From: Pseudonocardia benzenivorans CB1190
GTDB lineage: Bacteria > Actinomycetota > Actinomycetes > Mycobacteriales > Pseudonocardiaceae
Assembly (NCBI RefSeq): GCF_000196675.2
Contig: NC_015312.1
Span: forward strand, 1,426,001 to 1,490,000
DNA: 64,000 nt
Direction of reading: 5' to 3'
How positions within the stretch are numbered: the stretch's first letter is position 1; each line of letters begins with the position of its first letter. A model generated the notes under the pieces. That model worked only from the letters and a program-made list of their open reading frames with translations, ran no database searches and had not been told where the DNA came from. Shown here one piece after another: positions 15,617 through 25,540 of this stretch. The position numbers and the translations under genes were made by a program.

Positions 15617-17797
15617 GTGGAGACCAAGGTCTCGTACTGCCGGACCTGCGGTGCCAACTGCGGCATGCTGGTCGATGTCGAGGACGACAAGATCGTCCGC
15701 GTGAGGGCGAACGCGGAGAACTCCTCGTCGGCCGGTTACACCTGTGTGAAGGGCCGCAACGCGGTCGCGGGGCACAACAGCTCCGATCGCATCCTGCGCC
15801 ACCTCCGCCGGAGGCGGGACGGCGGTTTCGACGAGATCAGTCTGGAGACGGCTGTCTCGGAGATCGCGGACCGGCTCGGGTCCATCATGACCGAGACGGG
15901 ACCCGAGTCGGTCGGCATCTACTGGGGCACCTATGCCTGGATGGCGTCGGCCACCATACCGGTGGCCAAGGCGTGGTGGCGGGCCATCGGGTCGCACAAG
16001 TCGTTCTCGCCCATCACGATCGACCAGGCGTCCAAGACGATTTCGTGGGAACGGACCGGCTTCTACACGGGCGGCTTCCAGCGGGTCGAGGACGCCGACG
16101 TCTGGTTGGAGATCGGCGGGAACCAGCTCATCTCGCTGCAGAGCGTCGGCTGGTCCAACACGAACCCGTTCGTGACGCTGAAGGAGCACAAGAAGCGCGG
16201 GCTCAAGCTCATCGTCATCGACCCGCGCCGCACCGAGCTGGCCAAGGCGGCCGATCTCCACCTGCGTCCGCGCCCGGGCACGGACGCCGTGCTGCTCACC
16301 GCCATCCTCAACGTCATCTTCGACAAGGGCCTCGACCGGCCGGAGTTCTACGGCCGGTACGCGGACAACGTCGCGGCTCTCAAGGACTACGTCCGGGGGA
16401 CGACGCCGGCGATGGCCGCGGAGCTCTGCGACGTCCCGGAGGAGGACATCATCGCCGCCGCGGTGATGTTCGGCGAGGGCAAGGTCGGCGCGGCCAACGG
16501 CCACACCGGCACGGACATGGGGCCCGGCGGGAACCCGTGCGAGCAGCTGATCCTCTCCCTCAACATCATCTGCGGCCGCTTCGTCCAGGAGGGCGAGCAG
16601 GTGCAGAGCGATGCGATCGTGGGCGACTCCCCGCCGCGGCACGCCCAGGTCATTCCGCCCTCGCGGCACTGGGACAAGGGCTGGCGCAACCGTTTCGGGT
16701 ACGGCCTGATGCCGAGCCCGTTCTCGGGTTTCGGGGAGGTCCCGTGCGGGCTCTACGCCGACGAGATCCTGGAGCCGGGCGAGGACCGCGTGCGGGCGAT
16801 GTTCTCGATCGGCGGCAACCCGGTCAACGCCATCCCGGATCTGCCGCGGCAGATCGAGGCGGCCAAGGCACTGGACCTGCTCGTCAACATCGACCCGTAC
16901 ATGACCGAGACCTCGCGGCTCTCGGACTACATCATCGCGCCGACGATGATGTACGAACGGCCCGACGTCAACGTCATCTTCGGCCCGTTCGGCATCTACA
17001 CGCCGGCCCTGGTCCCGCCGCCGGGCGACACGGTCGAGGAGTGGCAGTTCTTCTGGCTCCTCGGCCAGGCGATGGGGCTCGACATGGAGCTCGGCGTGCC
17101 GAACGACGCCGGCTTCGGTTGCTTCGGGTACGTCCCCCCGGGCAGGCCGGTGAAGCTGACGGGCCCGTTGCCGTCGAGCGATGAGGTGCTCGCGATGGTG
17201 GCCGACGACGACGCGCTGCTCGAGGAGCTCAAGAAGCACCCGAACGGCCTTGCGGCGCCGAGGCGGTCGGTCACGGTGCAAGGTCCGGCCCCCGGCATGG
17301 AGGACAACCGTCTGGACCTCTTCCCGCCGGAGTTCCCACAGGAGATGGAGGCGCTCAGGTCCATCCTGCAGGACTCGGAGCGCCGCCACTACCGACTGAT
17401 CGTGCGGCGGGCCAAGGAGCTCTTCAACAACCAGGGCCGGAACCTGCCCGAGATCACCAAGGGGAAGACCAACCCGCTGTACATCCACCCCGACGATCTC
17501 GCGTCGCACGGGCTCGGGTCGGGCGACCGGGTGACCGTCACCAGCGACCACGGCACCATCGCCGTCGTGACGAAGGCCGACGACACCCTGCGCCGGGGGG
17601 TCGTCGCGCTCACGCACGGCTGGGGCGGCCTGGAGGGGGACGACCCGTTCGCCCCGGGCGTCGGCGCGAGCGTCAACGCCCTGATGAGCACGCGCGGCCC
17701 TGTGCAGCAGGTGCTGCACATGCCGATCATGACGGCCCTGCCCGTCGACATCGAGCCGCTCGCGGACGCCCCGGCGTCGCGGACGGACCCGGCCTGA
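15617..17797 (+). CDS. Molybdopterin-dependent oxidoreductase with N-terminal 4Fe-4S site
   Basis: A 726-residue protein of the DMSO reductase superfamily. The [4Fe-4S] ligands are C8-x2-C11-x3-C15 and C43 (CVKG). Molybdopterin-binding regions include the VIDPRRTELAKAADLHLRPRPGTD stretch and GHTGTDMGPGGNP. The C-terminal dinucleotide-binding domain (NPLYIHPDDLASHGLGSGD) is complete. No signal peptide with twin arginine is present, so it is probably cytoplasmic. It may be a hydroxylase or dehydrogenase without partner subunits, as none are encoded nearby. The start is a GTG 11 bp after the preceding stop, and the epoxide hydrolase follows 10 bp later in one operon. Confidence 0.88.
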   Translation: METKVSYCRTCGANCGMLVDVEDDKIVRVRANAENSSSAGYTCVKGRNAVAGHNSSDRILRHLRRRRDGGFDEISLETAVSEIADRLGSIMTETGPESVGIYWGTYAWMASATIPVAKAWWRAIGSHKSFSPITIDQASKTISWERTGFYTGGFQRVEDADVWLEIGGNQLISLQSVGWSNTNPFVTLKEHKKRGLKLIVIDPRRTELAKAADLHLRPRPGTDAVLLTAILNVIFDKGLDRPEFYGRYADNVAALKDYVRGTTPAMAAELCDVPEEDIIAAAVMFGEGKVGAANGHTGTDMGPGGNPCEQLILSLNIICGRFVQEGEQVQSDAIVGDSPPRHAQVIPPSRHWDKGWRNRFGYGLMPSPFSGFGEVPCGLYADEILEPGEDRVRAMFSIGGNPVNAIPDLPRQIEAAKALDLLVNIDPYMTETSRLSDYIIAPTMMYERPDVNVIFGPFGIYTPALVPPPGDTVEEWQFFWLLGQAMGLDMELGVPNDAGFGCFGYVPPGRPVKLTGPLPSSDEVLAMVADDDALLEELKKHPNGLAAPRRSVTVQGPAPGMEDNRLDLFPPEFPQEMEALRSILQDSERRHYRLIVRRAKELFNNQGRNLPEITKGKTNPLYIHPDDLASHGLGSGDRVTVTSDHGTIAVVTKADDTLRRGVVALTHGWGGLEGDDPFAPGVGASVNALMSTRGPVQQVLHMPIMTALPVDIEPLADAPASRTDPA

Positions 17798-17807
17798 AGG
17801 AGGAGCG

Positions 17808-18995
17808 ATGGCTGAACACGAAGGCCCGTCCCCGGTCCGCGCAGTGCCGTTCGAGATCCATGTCCCGGACGCGGAGCTCGACGACCTCGCCGCGCGGCTG
17901 CGCGCTACCCGATGGGCGCCGGAGGCGGGCAACGAGGACTGGAAGTACGGCGCGACGGGGGAGTTCCTGCGCGAGCTCGTCGACGCCTGGCTCGCCTTCG
18001 ACTGGCGCGCCCAGGAGAAGAAGATCAACGAGCTGCCGCACTTCCGGGCGGACTTCGACGGGACGCCGATCCATTTCGTCCACCAGCGGGGGAAGGGCCC
18101 GGCGCCGCTGCCGCTGATCCTCTCGCACGGATGGCCCTGGACCTTCTGGGACTGGTCGGAGGTCGTCGGGCCGCTCACCGACCCCGCCGCGTACGGCGGC
18201 GACCCGGCGGACGCCTTCGACGTCGTCGTCCCGTCGATGCCCGGGTTCGCCTTCTCGAGCCCGCTGACGGAGAAACCGGTCACGGTCCGCTGGATCGCGG
18301 AGCTGTGGGACCAGCTGATGACCGACGTGCTGGGCTACCCGCGCTACGGCGCCGTCGGCGGCGACTGGGGCGAGGTGGTCACGACCGAGCTCGACCGCGT
18401 GGCCAGGGACCATCTCGCCGGGCTCTACCTGTCGACCGCTCCGACGACGCTCATCGGCGGGATGCAGACGCTCAAGCCCGAGGAGTACGCCCCGGACGAG
18501 GCCGGCTGGTTCGACCACACCCAGCAGATGATGAGGACGATCCTGAGCCACGGGCACGTGCACATCCTCGACCCGCAGACGCTGGCGTGGGCGCTCAACG
18601 ACTCGCCGGTCGGCCTCGCGGCGTGGCTGATGGAGCGACGGCGCGCCTGGAGCGACTGCAACGGTGACCTGAGCTCGACGTACTCCACGGAATTCCTGCT
18701 CACGACCATCAGCCTGTACTGGTTCACGCACAGCTTCGGCTCCTCGGTCCGCATCTACGCCGACGCCACCGCGGCGTTCGCGGACGGCACGGAACACGTC
18801 GAGACGCCGGTCGGCGTCGGCGTGTTCCCGGCGGACGTGTTCCTCGTTCCGCGCGAGAGGGTCGCCGCGGCGGCGAACCTGCAGCACTGGTCGGTCCAGC
18901 CGAAGGGCGGCCACTTCGCCCCGGCCGAGCAGCCGCAGGCCGTCGTCGAGGAGCTGCGCACCTTCTTCCGCCCGCTTCGCCACCGCAGCGAGTGA
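17808..18995 (+). CDS. Epoxide hydrolase (alpha/beta fold with EHN domain)
   Basis: A 395-residue alpha/beta hydrolase with the N-terminal EHN region (FEIHVPDAELDDLAARLRATRW). It has the HGWP oxyanion motif (107-110), nucleophile Asp186 in GGDWG and the catalytic His in GGHF (about 369). The aspartate nucleophile rather than serine marks it as an epoxide hydrolase, making a vicinal diol through an ester intermediate. AGGAGGAG precedes the ATG. It is the last gene of the TetR-controlled operon, so an oxidised alkene-type intermediate may be handled here together with the molybdoenzyme (inference). Confidence 0.9.
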   Translation: MAEHEGPSPVRAVPFEIHVPDAELDDLAARLRATRWAPEAGNEDWKYGATGEFLRELVDAWLAFDWRAQEKKINELPHFRADFDGTPIHFVHQRGKGPAPLPLILSHGWPWTFWDWSEVVGPLTDPAAYGGDPADAFDVVVPSMPGFAFSSPLTEKPVTVRWIAELWDQLMTDVLGYPRYGAVGGDWGEVVTTELDRVARDHLAGLYLSTAPTTLIGGMQTLKPEEYAPDEAGWFDHTQQMMRTILSHGHVHILDPQTLAWALNDSPVGLAAWLMERRRAWSDCNGDLSSTYSTEFLLTTISLYWFTHSFGSSVRIYADATAAFADGTEHVETPVGVGVFPADVFLVPRERVAAAANLQHWSVQPKGGHFAPAEQPQAVVEELRTFFRPLRHRSE

Positions 18996-19348
18996 CGACC
19001 CAGCGCCGACGCGCCGAGTAGCCGCTGCCGTCGTCGGGCGCGTCGCACACGTACGGGGTACGGCTCACGACCGGGCGCCCGGCACCTGGAGCACAGCGCT
19101 CCACCGGGCCGACCGATGATGAGCGACATTCCCGTTCGAATCGGTCCGGCCGGAAACGAAGGACAGCGGGTCGTATCGCCACCGGGCGCAGGACCGCGAT
19201 CGGGAGGAGACGGGAGCGTCCGGGCCCGCCCGTCGGAATCGGCCCTGCGCTCACGCCGCCTCGCGGTGGCGCGGCGATACCGGACGAGGCCGTCTCAGGA
19301 ACCCCGTGACAGCGGCCTGACCAGCCAAGATCCTCGACTCGTGTCGGA

Positions 19349-19389
19349 TGGGATCCATTCTTGACGCTTTCGTATCCTGCGACTACCGT
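19349..19389 (+). promoter_or_regulatory. ABC importer promoter with VanR-like operator
   Basis: TGGGATCCAT (GGATCC at 19351-19356), 4 bp, TTGACG (19361-19366), 17 bp, TACCGT (19384-19389). The layout is the same as at the SDR and GMC promoters. It lies in a 504-bp gap after the epoxide hydrolase; the remaining part of that gap (18996-19340) shows no other recognisable element. Confidence 0.7.
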
Positions 19390-19499
19390 GCACCCCACCG
19401 TCGGGCCGCGTCAGAGGTCGAGTCGCTGCGGAGTACGCCCCAACTTCAATCGCGCGGGCGAGTTCTGTTCGCCGTGCGAGAAACGGAATGTGGCAGGCC

Positions 19500-20765
19500 A
19501 TGAGAATGAGGACGAACTGTGTCGCCCTTGCGGCATTGGCAGTCTTGCTCGCCGGCTGCGGTAACGGCGGTGGCGCGTCGAGCGGATCGAGCGCGTCGGA
19601 GATTTCCGCGCCGGCTGTGAACGCCGTCGCCGCGGACTCGTCGAAGCCGCCGGTACTGGTCGGTTTCGAGAACACGATGACCGGCACGTTCGCGTTCCCC
19701 GCCTTCGCGGACGGTTTCGCGGCGGGTGTGAAGTACGTGAACGAGGAGCTCGGCGGGATCAACGGGAGCCCGTTGACGTCGACCCTCTGCGCGTCCGACG
19801 GCACGCCGGACGGTGCGGTCAACTGCGGCAACCAGTTCGTCCAGAGCGACGTCGTGCTCTCGGTCCTCGGGTTCGACTACGGCGCGGACGGCATCCTGCC
19901 GGTCCTCAAGGCCGCGGGCGTCGCGGAGTTCGGCTACCAGGCCATCACGCCGGGGATGAACAACGCGGTCGGGCAGGCCTTCTTCGCCTCCCCGTCGACC
20001 CAGGAGGCGTACTCCGCCGCCGTGGTCGCGCAAAAGGGCCTCGGGGTCAGGTCGCTGGCGACGGTCATGCCCGACCTCCCGCCGATGCACGACTACTTCG
20101 CGACGGTCGTCGAGCCCGCCGCCCGGAAGGTGGGGATCGCGATCCGCGCCTTCTACTACCCGGCGACCGGACCGGACTGGGCGAGCTTCGCCTCGTCGGT
20201 CGTCGCGACGCAGCCCGAGGGCATCACCCTCTATGTCGGTGACGCCGACGCGCTGGCGGCGATCCCGGCGTTCCGGGGCACCGGGTTCACGGGTGTCATC
20301 GACGCATCGACGTCGACCTCGGTCATCCCGAAGCTCTCGCCGCAGGTCCTCGAGAAGGTCATCTTCGTCAACCCGTTCTTCAACAACCTGTACGCGGACT
20401 CGGCGCTGAGCCCGAAGGTGAGGGCCGACCTCGCCGCGTTCAACCGGCACATCAAGCCGGACCCCGCGAGTTACACCTTCGCCCAGGCGGGCTTCTTCGA
20501 CGCCGTGCAGGCCGCGGACATGCTGCGGCAGGTCGCTGCCAAGACCGGTGCTCCGCTGACCAGGCAGACCGTCCTGCAGAACATCGCCAGCACGAAGGGC
20601 GGGATGTTCTTCCGGGACGGCACCTACGACTGCTCGACGCCGAGCTGGCCCGGGACCACGTCGTGCACCAGCGGCTTCAACTACGCCGAGGTGGGAGCGG
20701 ACAAGAAGCTCACGCCACTGGCGAACTCGCCGGTGGACGTCTCGTCGGTCCGGGTCACCGGCTGA
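19500..20765 (+). CDS. ABC transporter substrate-binding lipoprotein (branched-chain amino acid type)
   Basis: A lipoprotein with signal peptide MRMRTNCVALAALAVLLAGC and lipid-anchored Cys20, then a Gly/Ser-rich linker and a type I periplasmic-binding fold (PVLVGFENTMTGTFAFPAFADGFAAGVKYVNEELGG). The pattern is that of LivJ/LivK-like proteins, which bring branched-chain amino acids, but also many hydrophobic carboxylates, to the importer. The ATG at 19500 gives a short positive N-region; an ATG at 19488 is a possible alternative. A GGATCC promoter lies upstream, and a hairpin separates it from the permease gene. In this island the ligand is probably the growth substrate (inference). Confidence 0.88.
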   Translation: MRMRTNCVALAALAVLLAGCGNGGGASSGSSASEISAPAVNAVAADSSKPPVLVGFENTMTGTFAFPAFADGFAAGVKYVNEELGGINGSPLTSTLCASDGTPDGAVNCGNQFVQSDVVLSVLGFDYGADGILPVLKAAGVAEFGYQAITPGMNNAVGQAFFASPSTQEAYSAAVVAQKGLGVRSLATVMPDLPPMHDYFATVVEPAARKVGIAIRAFYYPATGPDWASFASSVVATQPEGITLYVGDADALAAIPAFRGTGFTGVIDASTSTSVIPKLSPQVLEKVIFVNPFFNNLYADSALSPKVRADLAAFNRHIKPDPASYTFAQAGFFDAVQAADMLRQVAAKTGAPLTRQTVLQNIASTKGGMFFRDGTYDCSTPSWPGTTSCTSGFNYAEVGADKKLTPLANSPVDVSSVRVTG

Positions 20766-20786
20766 CGGCTCGTGCATCACGGCCGA

Positions 20787-20825
20787 GGTCCGGCCCGCGC
20801 GCCGCGAGGCGGGCGTGGCCGGACC
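20787..20825 (+). terminator. Hairpin between substrate-binding protein and permease genes
   Basis: GGTCCGGCC (20787-20795) pairs with GGCCGGACC (20817-20825) around a GC-rich loop. A partial terminator here would keep the binding protein more abundant than the membrane components, a common arrangement in ABC operons. Confidence 0.45.
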
Positions 20826-20893
20826 CCGGGGAACGCGCCGGCGCCCGGGCTGCGGCACCGACTTCGTCCTGATCCGAACCGCAGGGAAGAGAC

Positions 20894-23716
20894 ATGACCC
20901 CCTATCTGCTGTTCCTGTTCCTCGGGTTGAGCCTCGGCGCGGTCTATGCCTCGATGGCGTTGAGCATCACCCTGACCTACCAGGGCTCAGGCGTGATCAA
21001 CTTCGCCGCGGGTGCGATGGCGACCGTTCCGTTGTACGTCTACGACGACCTGCGCAACGGTCTGTTCAGCCTCCCCCTGCCGGGCGTGCCCTCGATGGAG
21101 GTCGGTGAGCAGCCGGTGTGGCTGGCGATCCTGCTGGGCATCGCCGTCGCCGCCGTGCTGGGCCTGCTGGTCGAGGTGCTGATCTCCCGCCCGCTGCGCA
21201 GGGCGCCGGTGCTGGCGAAGGTGGTCGCCGCCGTCGGCGTGATGCTGACGATCCAGGCCTGCGTCGCGCTCAAGTTCGGCAGCGACGCCCGGTCGCTGAC
21301 GGCGGTGCTGCCCACGGGGACCATGCGGATCGCCGGGATCCAGGTGCCGACCGACCGGCTCTGGTTCGCGGGGATCGTCGTCCTCGCGGGCGTCGCCCTC
21401 GCGATCTGGTTCCGCCGGTCGCGCGTCGGGCTCGCGGTGCAGGCGGCGGCGGAGAACCAGCGCGCGGCCGAGTTCGCGCGGCTGTCCCCCAACGTTCTGG
21501 GGATCGTCACGTGGGTCGTGTCGTCGGTGTTCGTGGCGCTCTCGATGATCCTCGCGGGGCCGGCGATCGGCGTCCTGACCCCGGGCAACATGACCCTGCT
21601 CGTCGTCCCCGCCCTCGCCGCGGCGCTGATCGGTCGGATGAGCTCGCTGTGGGCGGCGCTCGCGGGTGGCCTCGCCATGGGCGTACTGGTCGCCGAGCTG
21701 CAGTTCCTGTCCCAGACGAAGACCTGGTGGCCGGAGTGGGCCAAGCAGGGGCTGACCGACGCGGTGCCGTTCGTCGTGATCGTGGTCGTGTTGTTCGTGG
21801 TGGGCCGGTCCATCCCCATGCGCGGTGACGACGAGCAGTTGAAGCTGCCGGCCGTCCGGCTGCCGCGGAACCGTCCGCTCGTGATCGCGGCGCTGCTGGT
21901 CGGCGGCGTCGCGCTCGTGACGCTCACGGACGGCAGCTACCGGTTCGGCGTCATCAACAGCCTGGCCCTCTCGCTCATCGCCTTGTCGCTCGTCGTCCTC
22001 ACCGGGATGGTCGGGCAGATCTCGCTGGCCCAGGCCGGGCTGGCCGGGGCGGCCGGGCTGGTGGTGTCCAAGCTCGGCACCCACCTCCCGTTCCCGCTAC
22101 CGATGATCATCGGGGCCCTGGTGGCGATGGTGATCGGCGTGCTGATCGGCCTGCCCGCGTTGCGGATCCGCGGCGCGCAGCTGGCCGTCGTCACGCTGGC
22201 TGCGGCCGTCGTCGTGCAACAGTTCGTGCTCGGCAACCGGCTGTTCGTCTCGACCGAGAACGCGATCCCGGATCCGCAGCTGTTCGGCCTGGACCTCGGC
22301 GTGCGCGAGGGCACGACCATCGCGCGGGTGCCGTTCGGGCTGCTCGTGCTCGCGGTCGTCGCGGTGACCTTCGTCCTGGTGTGCAACGTGATCCGCAGCG
22401 GGACCGGGCGCAGGATGCTGGCCGTGCGGTCCAACGAGCGCGCCGCGGCGTCGGTGGGCATCAACGTGTCCGCGGTCAAGCTGACGGCGTTCGCGCTGGC
22501 GTCGTTCCTCGCGGGGCTGGGCGGCACGCTGATCGGCTACAGCCGTGGAGTGCTCTCCGTGGAGTCCTTCGGCGTCCTCGTCGGCCTGTCGATCCTCGCG
22601 GTCGCCTACATCGGTGGCATCGCGAGCGCGAGCGGTGCCTTCGTCGCGGGCGCGATGGGCGCTGTGGGCATCGTCTTCGTCATCCTCGACCGGAACCTGG
22701 ATCTGGGTCCGTACTACTCGGTGATCACCGGGCTGGGCCTGCTCCTCGCGGTGCTGTTCAACCCGCTCGGCGTCGCCGGTGGGATCCGCGCCGAGTACGA
22801 CAAGCTCCGTGCGCGACTGCGGCGGGGCCGTCGCCAGGACCCGCTCGTCCCCGTCCGCGACGTGACGCGGGGGGACCCGGTGCTGCGCCGGCCCTCCACC
22901 CGGACGATCGGCGAGGTCTGCCTGCGGACGTCGGACGTGCGGGTCACCTACGGCGGGGTGAAGGCGGCGGTCGACGGGGTCGACATCGAGGTCCGCGCCG
23001 GCGAGATCGTCGGCCTGATCGGCCCGAACGGCGCCGGCAAGACCAGCCTCATCGACGCGATCTCGGGGTTCACCCCGGCCACCGGCACGGTGGAGCTCGG
23101 CGGCCGGGACGTCAGCTCGTTGCCCGCCCACCGTCGGGCCCGGCTGGGGCTCGTCCGCACCTGGCAGTCGATGGAGCTCTTCGACGACCTCTCGGTGCTC
23201 GGCAACGTCCGCGTCGCCGACGACGTCCGGCACCGGTCGTTCGCCTTCGTCCGTGACATGTTCCGGCCGTCCCGGACGCCGTCGGGGACCGTGACCGACG
23301 CGATGACGCTGCTGTCGATGACCGACTCGAGCGACGGCCGCCCGGAGGAGCTCCCGCTGGGACGGCAGAAGCTGCTCGGCGTGGCGCGGGCGCTCGCGCT
23401 GACGCCGCAGGTCCTGCTGCTCGACGAGCCGGCCGCGGGCCTGGACACCCCCGAGAGCATCGAGTTCGGCAACGACCTGCACCAGATCGCGGCGACCGGC
23501 GTCGGCTGCCTGCTCGTCGACCACGACATGCACCTGGTGTTCGGCGTGTGCGACCGGGTCTACGTGATCGAGTTCGGCAGGCCGATCGCCGTCGGCACGC
23601 CCGAGGAGATCCGGAGGAACCCGAAGGTCCTCGCCGCCTACCTCGGCGGGGAGCACAGCGAGCTCGACGACGTCGAGCCCGTGACGCCCGAGCCGACCGC
23701 GATCGGAGGACTGTGA
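20894..23716 (+). CDS. Fused LivH-LivM-LivG-type ABC importer (two permeases plus ATPase)
   Basis: One 940-residue chain carries three parts. Residues 1 to about 305 are a LivH-type permease ([30 protein letters not shown]). Residues about 325-635 are a LivM-type permease ([18 protein letters not shown]). Residues about 665-940 are a LivG-type ATPase with Walker [10 protein letters not shown] (about 709-717) and Walker [13 protein letters not shown] charged linker (RMGDD-like, about 310-320, and 640-665) joins them. No frameshift or stop is needed, so the fusion is real as sequenced. The stop overlaps the start of the second ATPase gene (TGATG). LivH-LivM fusions are known; having LivG in the same chain is less usual. 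Confidence 0.92.
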   Translation: MTPYLLFLFLGLSLGAVYASMALSITLTYQGSGVINFAAGAMATVPLYVYDDLRNGLFSLPLPGVPSMEVGEQPVWLAILLGIAVAAVLGLLVEVLISRPLRRAPVLAKVVAAVGVMLTIQACVALKFGSDARSLTAVLPTGTMRIAGIQVPTDRLWFAGIVVLAGVALAIWFRRSRVGLAVQAAAENQRAAEFARLSPNVLGIVTWVVSSVFVALSMILAGPAIGVLTPGNMTLLVVPALAAALIGRMSSLWAALAGGLAMGVLVAELQFLSQTKTWWPEWAKQGLTDAVPFVVIVVVLFVVGRSIPMRGDDEQLKLPAVRLPRNRPLVIAALLVGGVALVTLTDGSYRFGVINSLALSLIALSLVVLTGMVGQISLAQAGLAGAAGLVVSKLGTHLPFPLPMIIGALVAMVIGVLIGLPALRIRGAQLAVVTLAAAVVVQQFVLGNRLFVSTENAIPDPQLFGLDLGVREGTTIARVPFGLLVLAVVAVTFVLVCNVIRSGTGRRMLAVRSNERAAASVGINVSAVKLTAFALASFLAGLGGTLIGYSRGVLSVESFGVLVGLSILAVAYIGGIASASGAFVAGAMGAVGIVFVILDRNLDLGPYYSVITGLGLLLAVLFNPLGVAGGIRAEYDKLRARLRRGRRQDPLVPVRDVTRGDPVLRRPSTRTIGEVCLRTSDVRVTYGGVKAAVDGVDIEVRAGEIVGLIGPNGAGKTSLIDAISGFTPATGTVELGGRDVSSLPAHRRARLGLVRTWQSMELFDDLSVLGNVRVADDVRHRSFAFVRDMFRPSRTPSGTVTDAMTLLSMTDSSDGRPEELPLGRQKLLGVARALALTPQVLLLDEPAAGLDTPESIEFGNDLHQIAATGVGCLLVDHDMHLVFGVCDRVYVIEFGRPIAVGTPEEIRRNPKVLAAYLGGEHSELDDVEPVTPEPTAIGGL

Positions 23717-24498
23717 TGAGCACCGTGATCCGGGCGAGCGGCCTGCACTGCGGCTACGGGACGCTGCCGGTGGTCCGGGATCTCGATCTGACCGTCGACG
23801 CCGGTGAGGTCGTGTGCCTGCTCGGGGCCAACGGCGCGGGCAAGACCACGACCCTGCTCACCGTCGCGGGTGCGCTCCCGCCGCTGGGTGGCGACCTGCA
23901 GGTACTCGGCAGCCCGGTCACGAAGGCGCGGCCCTACGCGGTCGCGCGCCGGGGCCTGAGCATGGTGCCCGAGGGCCGGGGCCTGTTCTACAAGCTCACC
24001 GTGGCCGAGAACCTGCGGCTGCGCCGGCACCGCGGGTCCACGGTCACGATGTCGGAGGTGCTCGACCGGTTCCCGGCGCTGCGCCCGCTGACGAACCGGC
24101 GCACCGGGCTGCTGTCGGGGGGAGAGCAGCAGATGGTCGCGCTGGCGGGGGCGCTCATCGCCGACCCGCAGGTGGTGCTGCTCGACGAGATGTGCCTGGG
24201 GCTTGCGCCGATCATCGTCGAGCGGCTGCTGCCGATGGTGCGGCGCATCGCCGAGGAGCACTCGATGGGCGTCCTGCTCGTCGAGCAGCACGTGCTCGCG
24301 GCGCTGCGGATCGCCGACCGCGGCTACGTCCTGGCCCACGGCCGCGTCGTCGCCGAGGGTTCGGCGGCCGAGCTCCGCCGCGACGCCGAGCAGCTCGAGG
24401 CGAGCTACCTCGGCGACGACCCGGCCACCGCGCCCGCCGACCGGGCGACGCCGGTGACCGTGAGCGCGTCCGAGACGACCTCCCGTGAGCGGCGATAG
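23716..24498 (+). CDS. LivF-type ABC transporter ATPase
   Basis: A 260-residue ATPase with Walker [10 protein letters not shown], the signature [16 protein letters not shown] and Walker [14 protein letters not shown]; the MCLGLAP segment is typical of LivF. The ATG shares one base with the stop of the fused permease gene and GGAGG lies just upstream. It pairs with the LivG domain of the fusion to drive import. Its last codons, including the TAG stop, lie inside a 40-bp palindromic repeat. Confidence 0.92.
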   Translation: MSTVIRASGLHCGYGTLPVVRDLDLTVDAGEVVCLLGANGAGKTTTLLTVAGALPPLGGDLQVLGSPVTKARPYAVARRGLSMVPEGRGLFYKLTVAENLRLRRHRGSTVTMSEVLDRFPALRPLTNRRTGLLSGGEQQMVALAGALIADPQVVLLDEMCLGLAPIIVERLLPMVRRIAEEHSMGVLLVEQHVLAALRIADRGYVLAHGRVVAEGSAAELRRDAEQLEASYLGDDPATAPADRATPVTVSASETTSRERR

Positions 24499-24524
24499 TC
24501 GCCATGGCGACCATCGCCGCTCAC
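24485..24524. repeat. 40-bp dispersed palindrome over the livF-type stop codon
   Basis: Arms GTGAGCGGCGAT and ATCGCCGCTCAC flank an inner palindrome centred on CCATGG; only one pair (A/C) is mismatched across 40 bp. A very similar 40-bp sequence lies at 63280-63319 and a 25-bp short form at 58481-58505. It can fold as a strong hairpin, and probably acts as the terminator of the transporter operon. The TAG stop of the gene is at 24496-24498, inside the repeat. Confidence 0.7.
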
Positions 24525-24576
24525 GAGCCTCGTCGTGCACAAGGCGAGGCCCGTCCATCGTGAACAGAGGACAGAC

Positions 24577-25491
24577 ATGAAGATCGGAATCCAGGCCTAC
24601 GTCACCGCGTACGGCATCGATCCGGTGACCCTCGGCAAGGCGATCGAGGACGCCGGGTTCGACTCCTACTGGGCGCCGGACCACGCCGCCGTCCCGGTCG
24701 CCCCCGCGACGCCGCTGCCGCTACCCGGAGGGCGGTTCCCCGACGTCTACGGGCAGATGGTCGACCCGTTCGTCTCGCTCAGCGTGATGGCGACGGCCAC
24801 GACCGCCCTCCGGCTCGTGACCGGGGTCTGCCTGGTGCCGGAGCGGAACCCGCTCATGCTGGCCAAGCTCGTCAGCAGCCTGGACCTCTTCTCCGGCGGA
24901 CGGGTGATCTTCGGCGCCGGCACCGGGTACGTCCCCGAGCTCACCGAGGTGTTCACGCCGCACCACGCCACCCCGTGGAAGCTGACGATCGAGTCCATCG
25001 AGGCGATGAAGCTGCTGTGGACGAACGGCCGCGGCGCCTACGACGGCGACCTGGTCAGGTTCCCCGAGGTCATCTGCGACCCGCTGCCGGTGCAGCGGCC
25101 GCATCCGCCGGTGGTGTTGGGGGCGCGGCCGACGCCGGTGTCGGCGCGGCGGGTGGCGGCGGTGGCGGACGGGATCTATCTGACGGTGGTGACGCCGGAG
25201 GAGGTGGCGGGGGCGCGGGCGGCGATCACGGCTGAGTGTGAGCGGATCGGGCGGGATCCGGCGGAGATCGAGATCTCGGTGAGTGTGCATGATCCGAGTC
25301 CGCGCTTCCAGCGGGAGTTCGGGGAGGCGGGGGCGGATCGGCTGGTGGTGATGTTGCACAACCATGACGGCAAGCCGTTGCCGCGGGAGGAGTGGGCGGG
25401 ACGGCAGATGGAGAACATCCTGGCCCCGGCGCCGTCCCCCGAGGAGACCCTGCGCTCGCTGGAGCGGGTCCGCGAGCTCGCGGAACTCTGA
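24577..25491 (+). CDS. LLM class F420-dependent oxidoreductase
   Basis: A 304-residue luciferase-superfamily protein of the F420 type: MKIGIQAYVTAYGIDP, FDSYWAPDHAAVP, TGVCLVPERNPLMLAKLVSSLDLFSGGRVIFGAGTGY, and PHPPVVLGARP. AGGA precedes the ATG at 24577. Between about 25092 and 25400 the third codon positions switch from C-rich to G- or T-rich (GTGGTGTTGGGG...), unlike both ends of the gene, which suggests a recombined segment from a relative. It follows the transporter operon after a palindromic terminator and precedes the acyl-CoA dehydrogenase. Confidence 0.85.
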   Translation: MKIGIQAYVTAYGIDPVTLGKAIEDAGFDSYWAPDHAAVPVAPATPLPLPGGRFPDVYGQMVDPFVSLSVMATATTALRLVTGVCLVPERNPLMLAKLVSSLDLFSGGRVIFGAGTGYVPELTEVFTPHHATPWKLTIESIEAMKLLWTNGRGAYDGDLVRFPEVICDPLPVQRPHPPVVLGARPTPVSARRVAAVADGIYLTVVTPEEVAGARAAITAECERIGRDPAEIEISVSVHDPSPRFQREFGEAGADRLVVMLHNHDGKPLPREEWAGRQMENILAPAPSPEETLRSLERVRELAEL

Positions 25492-25540
25492 TCCGCCATG
25501 CCCTTTGCTGTTCGGCCGATACCTGTGAAGGACGGGACAG

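Noticed and set aside
15521..18283. A 920-codon open frame on the minus strand
   Set aside because: It mirrors the molybdoenzyme and epoxide hydrolase genes, which have full family motifs on the other strand.
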